A stretch of 64,000 bases of DNA from Evernia prunastri (Eukaryota > Ascomycota > Lecanoromycetes > Lecanorales > Parmeliaceae): positions 162,552-226,551 of the forward strand of contig NKYR01000058.1 of NCBI GenBank assembly GCA_003184365.1. Reading direction: 5' to 3'. Both the position numbers and the translations under genes were made by a program. This document shows, piece by piece, positions 44,586 to 56,877 of this stretch. The first letter of the stretch is position 1. Each line of letters starts with the position of its first letter. The notes under the pieces were generated by a model. That model was not told where the DNA came from. It did not search any database and worked only from the letters and a program-made list of their open reading frames with translations.

Positions 44586-47500
44586 CTAAATGTACCACAT
44601 CGAATCCCGCAGTTCAGGGTGAACGCCCTCCGTCCACTGCACAGACATCTGTCCACCCGAATCGACGTTACCGCTCCCGCCAGGGATCAGACTGGCCTGG
44701 ACGTAACAACGTGCGCGTTCGCAGACCAGATTCGCGTAGTGCGCCGGAGGGACGATCGACAGAGCGCGGGTGCCCCGTGCGGAGAGGTAGCAGAGGTTGT
44801 TCGTCTGCCGAGCACAGTCAGCTATTGGCATCGACTATCCGTGCTGGGCATGTTGAAGGTGAAGGAAGTTTCGGTCAAGAGGTGTAAACTCACCAATTTC
44901 TGCACCCCATCCGCACCCAGCCCCATGTCATCCTTGACGACCACATAGTGCGCGGGACAAACGGTGCCGCTCTTCGGCGTCCCGGGATGAGACTGCAGGT
45001 AGAAGTCCCACGGCCCTGTGCCGGTGATGTCTCGATCGAACACGGTACCAGCCTTCGGATTCCCGGTCTGTCCGTCCGCGGCCTTCCTGTCCGCGGGATA
45101 GAAGCGCGTGTGGTGGCTCTTGCTGATGGTCATGAACGTCACTTTTGGCAAAGCTTGACGGGAGTATGTGGACGAAAGGGCATCCGAGATGGATTTTGCC
45201 TCTTTGGCCATGACAGTGTCGTGGCTTGAGGTCACGCCGTTGCGGTAGATGAGGAGGCGGGAAGGAAGCTTTCCGTTTGCTTTCTTCCAGAGGTTCAAGC
45301 GCTCGGTCATCATTTCTTGGAGATCGTGATCAACTTTGTCGGGGTTTTCTTGTTGTCGGACACTGGCAGGCCATTGGGCACAGTCTCTATCCATGCTCGC
45401 GACAACTCCAATGAGGCTAGTCGCCGTATTGATATCGCCTCTTGGGAACGGTTTTATCACGTCAATCCCGACGATCATGGTCGGTTGCACGAGCAGTGTT
45501 TCGAGCTCGCTTTCTGCAAGACGTTGGTTGACACCTCCACCTCTGATATTAAGCTTCTGCGCGATGGTCGCTGCGTACCAGGACTCCTTGATGTGTTTCT
45601 GTAAGGTTGAAGCCTCGATGCAGATGGTTCGCATGCCATGTTTCACATCTGCGAGATACTTAATGCAAGCGAAAAGGGTCTGACGTTTGTCCGGGAGAAT
45701 GACGAGGAGCGTGTCTATGTCCTTTTCTCGAACCTTTCCGAAGAATCTGTCTAGCGTATCGAAAAGATACTCGGGAGAAGTGCCTTTCAAGGTCACAGAC
45801 TGATGGGATCTTGCAGACCCGCAGATTGTAGACTCATACACCTTCTGGAGCCCTAGGACAAAGCCATCGAGCCCAGCGACTGGTCTGTCTTTGCCTGCGA
45901 TCTGGATCTGCAGGCAAGTCCACCGCTTGATCCCGGCACCGGTCGCGAACCTGCGTTTTTCTTTCAAGTTCCAAGAGCCGAAGTCGGGTTTGAAAGTCGC
46001 TCCATCGTATTCAACAGACGGGGCTGGCAGTATTCGGCCTTTTATCGCTAGCACGCTGGGTTGTATCTTCACCCCAAAGGAGTTCTGGTCAAATCAGTTA
46101 GCGATTATATGGCCTAGAGAAGCGCTTTACTCACGGGCCCCGCAACGTCTTTGTTACCAATCGCCAAGGCCTTTGCCGAACCGCCGATGCTTGATATGGT
46201 GTCTTGTCTATGTTCCTCTAAAGCTGTAGCCAGCTTTCGCTGCTGTTCCGGGTTAAGCGGCTTGCTGGCCATCTGACCAGGTAGCACTTGGCAAAGCTCT
46301 GGTGTAACATAGCTTGGCTTTTTGATTGTACCAACATTTATGAGGGGTGCTTTCGGACTTCTGACACCTATTTTGTATCCTGCAGACTGTGAGTAATGTA
46401 CGTCCATAAATACACCATGAGGGATTCAACAGTGCTCACTTTGCTTGAAGTAGTCCGAAACTGTTATCTCTTGATTGTTCCAGCGAAACGAGACTTGATG
46501 AGCATTGGCGCCCAAGTCCGGACTCGAAGCCAGCCCCGAGATGCTCTCGATCTTCACTCTACCTCCATGCGAGCTCAGATGAGGAAGATTGACGCGGATT
46601 CCTTTCACGAACTCCTGTAGCTTTCCCATATCTTTGCTCTCAACTCGGAAGTCCTTGATTAGATCGAGCAGCGATCCTTCACTGTCTTCTCGGTAGTAGA
46701 TCCCGATTCTGGGGTTGATGTTAACGAGGAGGCGCGAATTCGTGATTCCCATTACCGTTTAGTAACCTTGACGAGCGATAAGACCACCACCAAGTACTAC
46801 GAGAGGCTCCGCATCCGGGAAGTATCTGTGGTCGTTCTTCGTCTGCGCGATGCTTTTCACGTTGAGGTGTTTCCGAGCCACTATGAGGCTCAGAGCATGA
46901 AGAATTGACCCGTTGACCTTGGACCAAGCGCGTCCACTAGGCGAATGAAGATAGTCCTCCAAGTTCCGTAGAGGCAGGACCTGGCAGAAGGATGCCTTGA
47001 ACATGTGACTGTGGATGCTCGGAGTCTTCTTCGGTGCATCTGCTTCCGCCTCATAGTAAGCAACTATGCATTGATGTCGTTCGTGCTCTTTGTCAGCCCG
47101 GGGATTGATCCTCTCAGTAGTGATCAGTGCAGATCTGTAATCAGTTGCAAACGCCGGAGAATCGGTACCATGACGAAGCGGGCGGAGGAAATCGGCTTCC
47201 TTGAGGAATAGGTCGAAGGCTCGCTTACGCTGTCGAGCGGTCTTTGGTTCAGGAACCATATGGACGTGATACTGATAGAGCTGAACGCCGGCATCAAGTG
47301 TCATCTCGAAGCAGTTGGTTTGAAGATTAACCTCCTGTCCAGCAGTTCCATGACTGGCAAGGCTAAGCCTTTGGACCGCGGAACCCGACACGAACTGGGA
47401 ATCTTCATCCTCCTTCCTGGTCTTGACGAGATTGAACCTTGGAGTAGGTGACCCAATCTTTGATTGCTTCGATGCTGGATTCCTGGATTCTTCTCTGCTA

Positions 47501-48093
47501 TTTGGGTGTCTTGAAGAAGACGAGACTTCATCTGTATTTTTGAATGATGGTGAATAGTTCTCTTCTTTGATAGGTCTGGATGCTGAATAAGGTCGTTCGC
47601 CATTTGAGCTTTTGGGAACTGAAGAAGGAACTCCGCTTCTTGAAGACTTGGATACTGGAGAAGACACTCCTTCCCTTGACTCTCTAAAGACTGTAGAGGA
47701 CCCTTCTCTGGTGGTTCTGGATACTGGAGAAGATGTACTTGCGGTGCTGCAATGCAGATCAGATTTCCGTGATTTTTGAACATTACTCAGTGATACTCAC
47801 GGATAGAATTTTGGACCAGCAGAAGACCTGCTGTCCTTTCGCTCATGACCATCACTGCCACCGTATCGGTCATCTCGCGTCCCCTTCTCCATGGCTGGGA
47901 ACGCTTGGCTTAGGGAGTCAGTGCGGTGAGCTTTGCTGCGTGGGTCCCTTTCCGGTGCTCTGCCATCTTGAACAAGAGAGCCGTGGCTTGATAGTTCTCT
48001 TTCATTTCTCACCTTCTCTGATTTGCATGGATGACTTCTCTCATCTACAGTACGTGGGCGGCTCCCCAAGGTGCGGTCTGGAATGGTCGGCAT
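44586..48093 (-). pseudogene. Argonaute (QDE-2-like) with one in-frame stop and altered active site
   Basis: Five exons join in phase (48093-47801, 47746-46440, 46379-46135, 46084-44894, 44804-44586), 1,085 codons. The only lesion is TAA at 46761-46759 (codon 427), in the first linker just before SRLLVNINP. A disordered Ser/Arg-rich part (1-235) leads to the N domain (NCFEMTLDAGVQLYQYHVHM), linker 1 (VVLGGGLIARQGY), PAZ (DYFKQRYKIG, PELCQVLPGQ), MID and PIWI (PTMIVGIDVIKPFP .. SGTVCPAHYVVVKDDM), ending MWYI as usual. Argonautes load small RNAs to silence transcripts and transposons. The expected catalytic set D-E-D-H reads D823, K about 865, N897 (YRNGV instead of YRDGV) and H994. It would probably not slice even if read through. 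ATG 48093 is the best start; further upstream is open. Confidence 0.85.
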
Positions 48094-49823
48094 TACCACT
48101 ATTGCTTTTGATCCAATGGGTCTTGTTCTGAGTAAAAGGACTTGTAGGAGGAGGTGGAGGTTCGCAAGACCTTTACATAGTCGCTCATCGTTGTTTGATG
48201 GATGGAAAAAAACAGAACGAACTGACGAATGTGGAAGGTTTGGCAAATCGGGATCTCTTGAGCTAGGTTTGTTGATTGCGCAAAGCCTTGCATAACATGT
48301 GACGTGTACAAATCATCTTCTGTGTTTCTGGAGTTATGAATTTCGGGTATGTGTTTGATCAGGCCTCTCAAATTGCTGGCGCATAATGGACTAGATTGTG
48401 GCATGTTTGGATGCGAGCTTGCCATTTGGCATTTTATGATCACCTTATCTTCCCCAATGGCTTGATTCATCGATCTGCTGACAGGTTCACGGGATTGGGC
48501 CTTAATGTAACGGAGCAATGGAAATTAGTACCTAATCGAACAATCCATTGGATCTCATTCGTGTCATCTATCACGGAGTTACCTTTGGCAAACTTGACTC
48601 ACGCTCGCAACTAAGCCAGAGCCACAAAACATCTGCTTCGACCGCAAAACTTCCAAAGGGCGGGGTTTCACTAGATTTCGCATCGCCTTCTGGGAAGTAT
48701 TGAAAACGCTTGAGAAGAATCATCCTCATTCCAACGGCTTCCTCTGCGGCTCTGCTTACTCTTCTCTTTTCGATCGGCTTGTGAAAGTGGTCAAAAGCCT
48801 GGTGCATGGCAACCTCTCTCCTCTCCTCTCGATCCTGAACCACAGTATTATGTTGAGCCAGATCTGTTCTCTTGTTTGGCATGGCAAAGATGATCTTCTT
48901 TCAACGAAGGTTATTCTGTCACCGTAGGTGAACTCTTGCGACGAAGAGAAAACGCCAGCCTCATCCACATGTATCTATCATCGACAAAGCTATCTGGTCC
49001 TAAGAAACGAAGTAGCACATGTCCCGATGCCGCCTAGAGCCCCGCCGCTGTGTCGGCGTTATCGTAAATCGTATCTAGCCTTGAACTATCATGGCGCGCA
49101 GAAATCTGCCAACATACCTCTTCGCCAGTCTAGCACTGAGCGTTAGCCGGTCGCATAGCGGGACAATATTGCAAAACTTGACGATTCTATATATCATGGC
49201 AGTATCGCATAGCATAGCAATACCGCAAAGCGGCTTGGAAACGTGAGTTGTGTCAGAGACGGATGGTTGGGAGATTCGCGTCTTGATGGGGGCTCTATAT
49301 ATATAGGCTTACCAAAGTGCTGAACTCGTTATTCGAGTCATCTCTTTCAAAATCATAGTACTCTTCCCCGCCCGCTCTTGCCTTCACACAGCTTTGTCTT
49401 CACTTCAAATCTATACTGCATAAGCATGGTAGTTTCATTATCGCTTAGGGTTCTACATGTATCTCTTCAGGTAGCTAGTCCCGGTGTTGAGAGTCTGCAA
49501 CGACCTTCACACAATTTCAGCTGGTTTGGTGACTGTGGACGATGATGTGTGAAGGCTAACCCGTTTTCCGTCTCGATTATTCTACCAATACAACACTCAT
49601 AGTGTTCTCCGCGATAGGCCGTTTCAACAACACTTTCTCGTTCTCGACATCCAACATATACACCCAAATTTCTTTCAGTACCTAAATCTCACCACCCCAT
49701 ACCAATTCCGCAACCCCGACCCCCATCTCTCCAACACCACTCAACAGCACCGACGCTCCAAAAGAAAGCACTTCACCAGCTCACCCCGCAAAGCAACCTC
49801 CAGAAGCCACACCTACGCAAAGC
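48094..49823. other. intergenic
   Basis: Promoter side of the Argonaute gene and of the Nudix gene. It contains the second copy of the decayed repeat (49145-49480). Confidence 0.4.
49145..49480 (+). repeat. decayed dispersed repeat, copy B (no MITE)
   Basis: Counterpart of 9190-9950. A TATA-like CTATATATATAGG (about 49291-49303), then ATCTCTTTCA and an ATG at 49426 (MVVSLSLRVLH..) resemble the ATG context of copy A (MGVSLALGVRH..). No insertion is present at the site corresponding to the MITE. Confidence 0.4.
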
Positions 49824-50387
49824 ATGAAAGCGCCCATCCCCAAAATCCCCCTTCCGCGCCTCCTATCCATGACCAAAGCGCAATTCCACTTACGCTATCC
49901 CCCATCACACCGCCCCGACAACATCCTCATCGGAGCGATCATCTTCGCGCCTTGCACCGCAAAATTACTGCTGCTCAAGCGCGCCGCGCACGACCCGGCC
50001 TTCCCCAACATGTTCGCCGTTCCCGGCGGACACGTCGAAGAGAGCGATCTGAGCATCCTCCACGGGCTGAAGCGGGAAGTGCTGGAGGAGACGGGCATGG
50101 AGATCAAAGGTGTCGTGGACCAGATTGGCTCTCTCGTCTGGATCACAGACAGAGTGGTTGTGGAAGGGAAACTAAGCACAACATTGAAATATAGGAACGT
50201 GCAGCTGAACTTTGTCTGCGAGGTCGAGAGGTCGGCGGTCAGAGTGGATCCGAGGGAGCATTCGGTGGGGGTGTGGGCGGATAAGGGAGAAGTGGAGAAG
50301 CTCGATATGTCAACGGGGATGAGAAGGGTCGTGGAGGAAGCTTTTGAGTGGAAGGAGGGTGCGGAGAAGGCTGGTTCGAAGCTCTGA
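49824..50387 (+). CDS. Nudix hydrolase
   Basis: A single-exon frame of 187 residues. The Nudix signature runs GGHVEESDLSILHGLKREVL then EETGM (about residues 67-91), with the REVLEETG helix exact. The first half has one extra residue relative to the classic GX5EX7REUXEEXGU spacing, as in fungal GGHVE-type members. FAVPGGH and LKLLLLKRA-like strands precede it. Such enzymes hydrolyse nucleoside diphosphates linked to another group, using Mg; the substrate is not predictable. No signal peptide, so cytosolic. It appears intact and has high codon-third GC. Confidence 0.9.
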   Translation: MKAPIPKIPLPRLLSMTKAQFHLRYPPSHRPDNILIGAIIFAPCTAKLLLLKRAAHDPAFPNMFAVPGGHVEESDLSILHGLKREVLEETGMEIKGVVDQIGSLVWITDRVVVEGKLSTTLKYRNVQLNFVCEVERSAVRVDPREHSVGVWADKGEVEKLDMSTGMRRVVEEAFEWKEGAEKAGSKL

Positions 50388-50755
50388 GAGGTCGAAAAAT
50401 CCTTGAAGGAGTTCTCGTGTTGGTCTTCCCACAAACATAGAATTTTCGTGCCTGTGTGCAGTGATCTGTAGTGTAGATTCTAGGGAATTGATGCTCACTT
50501 GTCCTGATGTGTACCGGGTAGGAGGTGTGAGTTAGAGTCTGATGCTGCTGACGCTGTACGAGACGCAGCTAAATGTACATACGCAATTCTTCTCAAAGGT
50601 GAAGGGTGCACTTGCTGCAACGTCACCGTCGATCTCACCGTCAATTGTTTCGAAGCGTGAACGAAAGTGGAGTCCTCGCTCATAGGCTATTGACATGGAG
50701 GCATGCTTCCGGTTCGTCCCACATATAGCGCTGTCATCCGTTTATTGCAAATGCA
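50388..50755. other. intergenic between convergent genes
   Basis: Shared 3' region of the Nudix and rhodopsin-domain genes; nothing else seen. Confidence 0.4.
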
Positions 50756-52112
50756 TCAACAAACCCCAGTAGCTCCATTATCTGCAGCGCAGGTCGAGTG
50801 GACTGCAATGCTTAAATCGCTTTCCTTATCGTGCGTAGTCTCTGATGTTGTAGGCCCTAGTGATAGCCCATCATCAAAATCCTCGTCTCGCCTATCTTTA
50901 AGCTCCTGCATCGACGCATGGCGGTGAAGCATGTTTGCCCGTCGTTTGGCAGAGCCAATCTGCTGCTCGAACCGCATCCTCGTCGCCGGTACGTTCCGTG
51001 CAAATTTCTTTCTCAGATGACTGATGAACGCAGGCGAGGCAGGCAGGCAGCCGCAGATGATCCCGCATGTGATTTCAGCTGTCCTAGGTGCGACTCAGCT
51101 AAAGCGGCCATCATCACCGGAAAAGGGAAACACCAACGTTAAAAGATCCAAAGAGTACCATTCCCAAGTCACATCTAGGACATTCTTCTTTCGGATGATA
51201 ACCACCATCCGGACGCTGCTCGCAACGCAGCCCCTGTGACCGATCAGATTTATGTTTGTCTACTTTTGAGTGCGTAGGATACATACAACAAGCCTGTACC
51301 GAGGATCGCCAAGACTCCCAGTTTCTTATTGCGTGGCATATTTAGACCCCAGATTGTATTGATGGGCAGTATCAAGATGGCGAAGTCGGAGAATGTATTT
51401 ACCACAGCGGAGGCTAGTTGAGCGGCTCTTTCATCAATACAGTTGCCGGGTAGATGTGAATCCCATGCTTTATCTCGGGGATTGCATTGGAAGATTTCGA
51501 CAAGAAGCCCAGCGGTGTAAAACAGAACATTGGCCCAGATGAGGGCGATTATAGCAATTTGTATCCGGCGTTTGGAACCAAAAACCCTGAGGTACAGTAG
51601 GAGAATCGATAGCTTCGTTATGCAGATGATTGGGCTATATATGATTTGGGATATGTTTGCGAGCTTGAAATCGTTCCCTCATTGTCAATACTTTGCTCTC
51701 AGTGCACGTTCGTCTGGGGTAGAGATCATCCTTACCTTTGCAAACTTGGTCAGATTTTCCGGCGTCACATTCCAGAGATGCCTTCCATTTCCATGTTTGT
51801 CCTCTTCCAAAGTGACGATCATATACGCCATCAAACCCAGCTACCAATCCCCGTCAGCCGCTGTCAACTAAGGGTTTCGGCTGATCAAGCCCGTGAACAT
51901 TGAAAAATTACCCAAGCGAGGATTGAAGTGAAGTCATCCCAGCTTGCTTGACTCAAGACACGAGTTTTGGTATAGATTCGCATGCTAACGAGCGAGGTGG
52001 CGATGGTGAAGCAGACGCATTGGCAAAGGACATCGTACCGTTGAAGAGTGTATGGGTTGATGAAGTTGGGGACTACGTTTGCAGGTGGCGGTATTGTCGG
52101 TACCAAGATCAT
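50756..52112 (-). CDS. fungal rhodopsin-domain integral membrane protein
   Basis: Five exons (52112-51912, 51840-51736, 51663-51287, 51233-51138, 51083-50756) join in phase for 368 residues, the normal family length. Recognisable family blocks in order: RIYTKTRVLSQASWDDFTSI, GNGRHLWNVTPE, LANISQIIYSPIICITKLSI, LYLRVFGSKRR, the Cys loop IFQCNPRDKAWD..GNCID, NTFSDFAILILPINTIWGL, GTGLLGCVASSVRM and TAEITCGIICGCLP. Seven helices are expected; the C-terminal 90 residues are hydrophilic. The group is named for a domain resembling microbial rhodopsins but lacks proof of ligand or light sensing; some are PTH11-like receptors. Splice sites are GT..AG, the fourth donor (GTTGGT) being weak. The gene is easily missed because no single exon is long and several lack an ATG. 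Confidence 0.85.
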
Positions 52113-54029
52113 GGTTTTCGCTGCTTTTCAATTCTGACCTTTACACTTTTCTCTCGGAGGCAGCTTAGACCAAGCTATATAAAGACTGATCTTACTTCTC
52201 ATCCCGGGCGTAAAGAGCTGAAAAGATATGGAGGCCGACATAGACATAGATAAATGCCATCGGTGGCGTAGCTGGACCACGCTATGGATTGGAGTAGTGA
52301 AACACATCGTGAAAGGACAGTAAGTGCTCTAGCTTACAGGAGTTTAAGGGTCAAAGATGACTCGTCTTCACGACAAATTGAACGCACACTGTTTTCATGT
52401 TATATAGCTGGATCGCTTTTTTAGCAAATTGCACAGATAGCGCTGACAAGGATTCAAGGCTAGGGTCCAGCTCGTCACGAATTATCATTGTTAGCTTCGC
52501 TATGCCCTTTCTTGTCGTCTTCGTCTTTCTCGTAGAGTCAGATTCCGGCGTGTACCGGCTCAGCTGCTTGCTACCAAGAAGCAGATGAATGGAAAGATGC
52601 TGTTTATCACGGGGCAACCGCTCCTAGCGTTCCTATATTCTCCGACACCACTAGTCTTGTATTTGAGAGCCACCGGTTCCTTTCGGAGAAAAGGAGGGCA
52701 CAATTCGATGACTCGTGAATTGTGGAGTTTGAAGATGATTGATTGCTCACTAAGGTACCTACCCACCTACAGAGATCTCTATTTATGTAAATAGGCTAAA
52801 CCATACTAAGCCTAGCATCGGTTTCTCGTAGCAAGGAGGCAAGTGCGCCCTCTGTATCGGAGCTGATCCATTAACGAGGAACGAGTAGTAGTCAAATCTT
52901 ACCCTACATCAACTGTCTCCTCGCTTTCTTGAGTACTGAAGAACAGCGACGCGGACAGAAAACTAGGGGCAATCCCCTACACCCTCTTCCATCTTCCTGA
53001 TTCGTAATCCGTGATAGATGCCAATTTTCTTCCTTTTCCCCCTATTCCCTATACCGCATCTGAACGCTCTTCTTTGCAGATTCGAAAACAATCTTGTCAT
53101 TCTAATTATGGATTGGACATCGTCTCATGTTCCAAAATTTGATCAGTAATCTCTGTCTCCATCCTCGCGCCCTTGGCAAAGAAAGCCCCGCGCCCACCGC
53201 CAAGGCTAGCTACCTAACGGTGGCCCGGACAAGCATATTCCTCCGCTCGTGCCTTAGCGCTAGAGATTCCTCCATAACTCAGCGGCAAAGACCTAGGGAG
53301 TGACGATAGCTAAGATACAGACCCTGGGGGGCGGGACCAAACATGTGTCATGGATCAGAACGAACCTAGTCCGAGTGAAGAGCCGTGCGCTTGTGCAGGA
53401 CAGGTTTATGTATGTATATATATTTCCTGCCTAACCACGTGTTTCCGGTCATCGCCGAAAGGCCGCAGCAAGCGTGAAACATGGCCTTAAAAAAAGACCT
53501 AGTAGCATGGAACAGGCTCACGAGCTGCCGGTCCCACTGTGGCAAACCAAATTGCTCCAGGCGGACAATGCGTCTTAGCGAGCGCAGCTGTATTCACTAA
53601 CATATCATGTAGCTTTTGGGGGATGGCGCAGCGTGCTCAGTAACGTGACAGCCGCTGAGGTATATGGGGGTAGGGAGTGCGTCGGTGGTGGTGAGGGAGG
53701 TTCATGTATGCTGTGTTTTCATGGGGGTGGGTACGGGAGGGCGAGACGAGGCGAGGCGAGGCTGATGTAGTAGATGGAGATGCCTGGTTGGCGCGCAATT
53801 GGCGAATGCCTGTGCTTGTCAAGGACACTGGGGATAGGCAGTTCGAGAGAATGAGCTTACGTGATAAGCATAGCTTATCTTGAGAACGAATAAAACCGTA
53901 CGAACAATCATGCATACCAACACTGACATATTCTCCACACCGAATCTACCTCCCCAAAACTCCACAACATCCCAACCGCACCCCTCCGCACACAATAACC
54001 CTTACCCATCACCACCCAAACCCCGCCAC
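52113..54029. other. intergenic
   Basis: No supported gene. A small GAGGC-type tandem run lies near 53745-53763. Confidence 0.4.
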
Positions 54030-56877
54030 TCAAGCACACGTAAACCCACAATCCCCCGCCCGACTCCCCCCATCATAACGCCCGAAACTACAATGATGCT
54101 GCTGATCCCCCGTCTGCCAGTTCCCCTGCCCGGGGTACTCGAACCAGAGCGGGTCGCTATCGACAGCCCCGACCTGGACGTTGAGCGTGCTCGGCAGCTT
54201 GCTGGAGAACGGCGTCCAGGCGCCCTGGGGGGATTCGACGAGGGTGTCGTTGGCGGAGCTGATCTCGACCTGGTTGGCGTCGAAGATGGTGACGGTGAGC
54301 CGGTAGTGGCTCGTGTCGGCGCCGGGGCCTTGGTTCAGCTGGTACTGGACGACGTGCACGCCGCACCAGCCGGGCGCGTAGCCGGCGGCGACGTTCTGGG
54401 CTGGTGAGGGGGGGTTTGGGGTTAGCATGGGCGGTGGTGTTGATAGAAGGAGGGGAGGGAAGGGAGGGGGGGCAGTGTGATGGGTAGGGGAGCTGGTAGG
54501 GGAGGGGAGGTCGGTGGGACGTACCAGAGGTTGGGCCGTAAGGATTGGTCGGACAGTTGTTCGCGCAGATCGTCGACGTGTACGCCTGCCTGCACGTGGG
54601 TGGCGCCGTGAGAGCAGCTTGGACGATCTTGTTCGCGTAGTCCCAGAACCTGGCGCTGGTGCCTGGCTTTCCGCCGAGACCTTGAGCACAGGCGTTGCAG
54701 GAAACTGTGGGATCTTCAGTGTCCGCTCACCGCACAGTATTCGAAGCGATGGAGAACTTACACCCAGGGCCTCCAGACGAAGCAGCCGGTGGGAAGAATC
54801 GAAGGTCGTACGTTGCGCAAACTGGAATGTTGAAGAAGCCGGCCGTCTCTGGTGCGATGTCGAGATCCTGCAGTGATTTGACTAGATCCTCTGTGAGAGG
54901 TTTGCCGGAGCTGAAAGCATCTTGGTATTGGCTTGCGGCATCGTAGTTGAAGTCACCAGCTTGCCATGAGGCGACCGAGCCTTTGATCGCACTTGTGATG
55001 TTGAAAGATTCGTTGGGAAGAACGGAAAAGGGTTGGCTCCATCCTTGCGGGGCTGTTGGCATGAGGTTTTGGTCGCTGGAAGAGAGGAGAGGCCATGTCA
55101 GCCTCAGAACAAGTCGAAAGAAAAGATTCTCATGGGTGTTTAGGAAAAGCATTCATACGCTCCGATCGTTCCTGCATTGAAGATCCTTGCCATTCCTCCC
55201 GGGGCATCGCAAATGGTGAGTGTGCCCAGATTATCAGTATCCTTCAAGCTGTTCAGGCAGTAATTCTGATCGATCCCCTGCTGCTGAACATTGCCACTCG
55301 TGTCTTTGATAGCTACTCCGTAGGGCACATACATAATAAACGCGCCAGAGTCGACCCATGCGAAACTTCGGTTGGCGTTAGCTTGAATAACGCGCTCCAG
55401 GATGGGTGGAGCGCTAACTTGATGGCTTTGTATGTGAATATTTTGACAAAATTGTCCAGAATTCCTGTCTCAAGGCCTTGGGTATAGTCTGATTGTACCC
55501 AGAAACCGCCCGTGAATAGATCATTCCACTCATCGGTTGATGTTTTTGAGCCGATGGTGCTATTGAAGGCAGCTTCTACGGCGGTAGAAGTAGCCTTGAG
55601 ATAATTTCCGATAAAGTTGGTGATAGTGGAGTACCTTCATGTGGCGAGTCAAATTGTCAGCTTGGTCCTGTCTTATTGTGAAACGCAGGTCTTACTCGTT
55701 GAATCGTTGGTCCACGACGGGGCCGATGCTATTCGCGGTGGCAAAAGCCGTGATCAAGCTGAAGATTCCACTGATGGCTCCCAAAACCGGGCCAATGGCA
55801 GCATTCTATGGAGTGAGCTAAGAGATTACAGAACTCCTCTGATCGCTTTCGAAGAAGACGAGCCGAAAAAAGCACTGCGAATAGCTTACCAGTGGTCCTA
55901 AGAGAGCGGATCCGAGCCCTAAAAGTCTGAAATTTGTCAGAATGCAAGTTGCGACAAAGATGAGGGACTCTCACGGGGTGATAGTGCCCATTATCTGCAC
56001 CCAGGTGGCACTGGGTGACGGATTGGTGAAGAAAACCTTCAATAGAGTAAATATGTCGTCTTCAAAATCATTGAGATGCAATTACCGTAACGATGTTGCC
56101 GCTGACTAATCCACCTATTGTTCCTGAATCTAATAGACTGGAATAGATGCCGTAGAGGTAGTTGTTGATGTTGACCATGGCGGTGTAGGCAAGGAAACGT
56201 TGTACCGTGAGGTCGCTACCACTGTTCCAGTCTTTTACCTGAGTGCAGCCAATGGCGTCACATTCTGAACACGGTTCAGCTTGTGTCAGAGAATGGCAGC
56301 GTACTTCGTTCGACGCTTACTGGAAGTGTAAGTACAGACAGCGCCGGGAGGATTAACATCGCTATGCATAAGCATAACACCGTCAACAGCACCGTTTACA
56401 GTCGCGCTAGGTGGAGCCGCAGACAGCAGGCTTGTCATGTATTCCATCACCTACGCGAATGCACGTTAGTGACCATTATTCAGATTCTAGGCTATAAAGA
56501 TATACCGTATGGGACTGCCATGACTCCGTAACCGTAGAGATGTCGTTGTTCAGGCATGAAGATGCAACTGCTGAAATGGATGATCCTGACAGGGTCGCAG
56601 ATGTACTGTTTCCGGTGATGATGTTTTGGACTCGGAGCTTGTTGACTGCTGCATTGGTACCATTTGACGTAATGCCGACGATGGTGGGCCGTGGTGCTAA
56701 TCCGGATGTGGTAGAAGATATTGGCGCTGATCCGCCTAAGGTGACCGGTGCTGACGGTGCTGACGCAATAGCCTGTCGAGCCAAAACTGGAGCTCGGCCT
56801 AGGGGAATTATGGATGCATGCATGCAGGTAAACAAGGTGCAGAGAAGGCACGGCACGGACAAAGGGAGTCCAAGCAT
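54030..56877 (-). CDS. secreted fungal protein of unknown function (11 exons)
   Basis: Eleven exons join in phase: 56877-56506, 56450-56321, 56264-56086, 56036-55975, 55926-55890, 55805-55696, 55634-55448, 55394-55159, 55075-54762, 54704-54525 and 54400-54030, for 725 residues. A signal peptide starts at the second Met (MLGLPLSVPCLLCTLFTCMHA). The middle has paired hydrophobic stretches (TIGGLVSGNIVTVFFTNP, then LLGLGSALLGPLNAAIGPVL and ISGIFSLITAFATANSIGPV) that look like membrane or amphipathic helices. The C-terminal third is Cys-rich (CNACAQGLGGKPG, TICANNCPTNPYGP) and ends with a strand-rich module finishing HHCSFGRYDGGSRAGDCGFT. It resembles a large uncharacterised fungal family (possibly the one now called DUF7872; from memory). 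One donor (GTCAAA at 55447) is weak, but the phase and family layout support it. Confidence 0.78.

Noticed and set aside
46700..46770. Intron removing the TAA in the Argonaute gene
   Set aside because: The only candidate donor (GTTACT) has no AG acceptor before the conserved LLVNIN strand, which would be lost.
54033..54407. Long plus-strand frame opposite the C-terminal exon of the 11-exon gene
   Set aside because: It is the complement of a GC-rich coding exon whose minus-strand product has a full family-like C-terminus, so the plus frame is a shadow.
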